Of a stretch of 29,959 nucleotides of DNA, positions 29,786 to 29,959 are shown piece after piece. Origin of the DNA: a virus; the IMG/VR virus record IMGVR_UViG_3300008107_006342, positions 1 to 29,959 of that record. The stretch is one strand, 5' to 3'. A program made the position numbers and the translations under genes. The notes under the pieces are model-generated. The model did no database searches. It saw only the letters and a list, made by a program, of their open reading frames with translations, and had not been told where the DNA came from. Each line of letters opens with the position of its first letter. Positions within the stretch are counted from its first letter, which is position 1.

Positions 29786-29959
29786 ATGAAAAAATATATG
29801 TTTATTTTGATTGTTAGTGCGATTTTCGCGTTAACATCATGTGGATCTGAGTCAACCACAACAATCGAAACTACTGACTCTACAGAAGTTTCTGTTGATA
29901 CTTTAGTACCAACAGGACAAGACACTACAGTAGAAGTAAAAACTGATAGTGCTGATGTA
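29786..29959 (+). CDS. Lipoprotein, 3' partial
   Basis: The frame runs off the right edge after 58 codons. It starts MKKYMFILIVSAIFALTSCG: two Lys, a hydrophobic helix and a lipobox (LTSC, Cys19), a standard signal peptide for signal peptidase II. The mature part is rich in Thr, Ser, Asp, Glu and Val (TTIETTDSTEVSVDTLV), typical of a flexible surface-exposed tether of Bacteroidetes lipoproteins. In phages, such lipoproteins can block receptor use by later phages, but nothing here proves that role. It has its own promoter after the RNA terminator. Confidence 0.8.
   Translation, partial: MKKYMFILIVSAIFALTSCGSESTTTIETTDSTEVSVDTLVPTGQDTTVEVKTDSADV

Overview
The window looks like part of the genome of a tailed, T4-type phage (myovirus-like) that infects a Bacteroidetes host, probably a flavobacterium or relative. 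The T4-type head module is present on the minus strand in T4 order: terminase large subunit (gp17), portal (gp20), a core-like protein, prohead protease (gp21), scaffold (gp22) and major capsid protein (gp23). The host assignment is an inference. It rests on very AT-rich DNA, almost no Shine-Dalgarno sequences before genes, several promoter candidates of the Bacteroidetes type (TTTG, about 19-20 bases, TAnnTTTG), and a ribosomal protein bS21 of Bacteroidetes appearance.

Layout. Bases 1-178 hold the end of a PhoH-like ATPase gene, followed by two terminator hairpins. From 275 to 10878 (+ strand) lie a degenerate HAD-like protein, a small unknown, two glycosyltransferases (GT4-like and GT2), a gp55-like late sigma factor, then virion genes: a small coiled-coil protein, a 635-residue hydrophobic structural protein, a small helical protein, a gp5-like OB-fold spike/hub protein, a large structural protein and two probable internal virion proteins with small basic domains. 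From 10879 to 11832 (- strand) lie a dCMP deaminase, an unknown protein and a 49-residue small gene. From 11927 to 24716 (- strand) runs the morphogenesis block, interrupted only by a + strand gene for ribosomal protein bS21 with a shared terminator. From 24785 to 27485 (- strand) are a ParB-like/nucleotidyltransferase fusion, a KTSC protein, an Hsp20 chaperone and a second KWCT-motif protein. The right end (+ strand) has a ClpC-like unfoldase without its N-domain, a probable structured non-coding RNA with its own terminator, and the start of a lipoprotein gene.

How it fits together. The gp55-like sigma factor and a recurring octamer TATTTATA (coding-strand orientation) just upstream of the first gene of nearly every virion transcription unit form a plausible late regulon. 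The same octamer sits in front of the candidate non-coding RNA. Metabolic and host-interaction genes instead carry host-like TAnnTTTG boxes. Several boxes lie only 3-5 bases before the ATG, so very short or absent leaders are likely. The prohead protease probably processes the capsid protein after Glu60 (LINE/A). Similar hydrophobic-x-Glu sites, often xNE/A, occur in the putative internal proteins and fall at domain borders of one of them. No tail sheath or tube genes are found between terminase and portal, unlike T4; they must lie outside the window.
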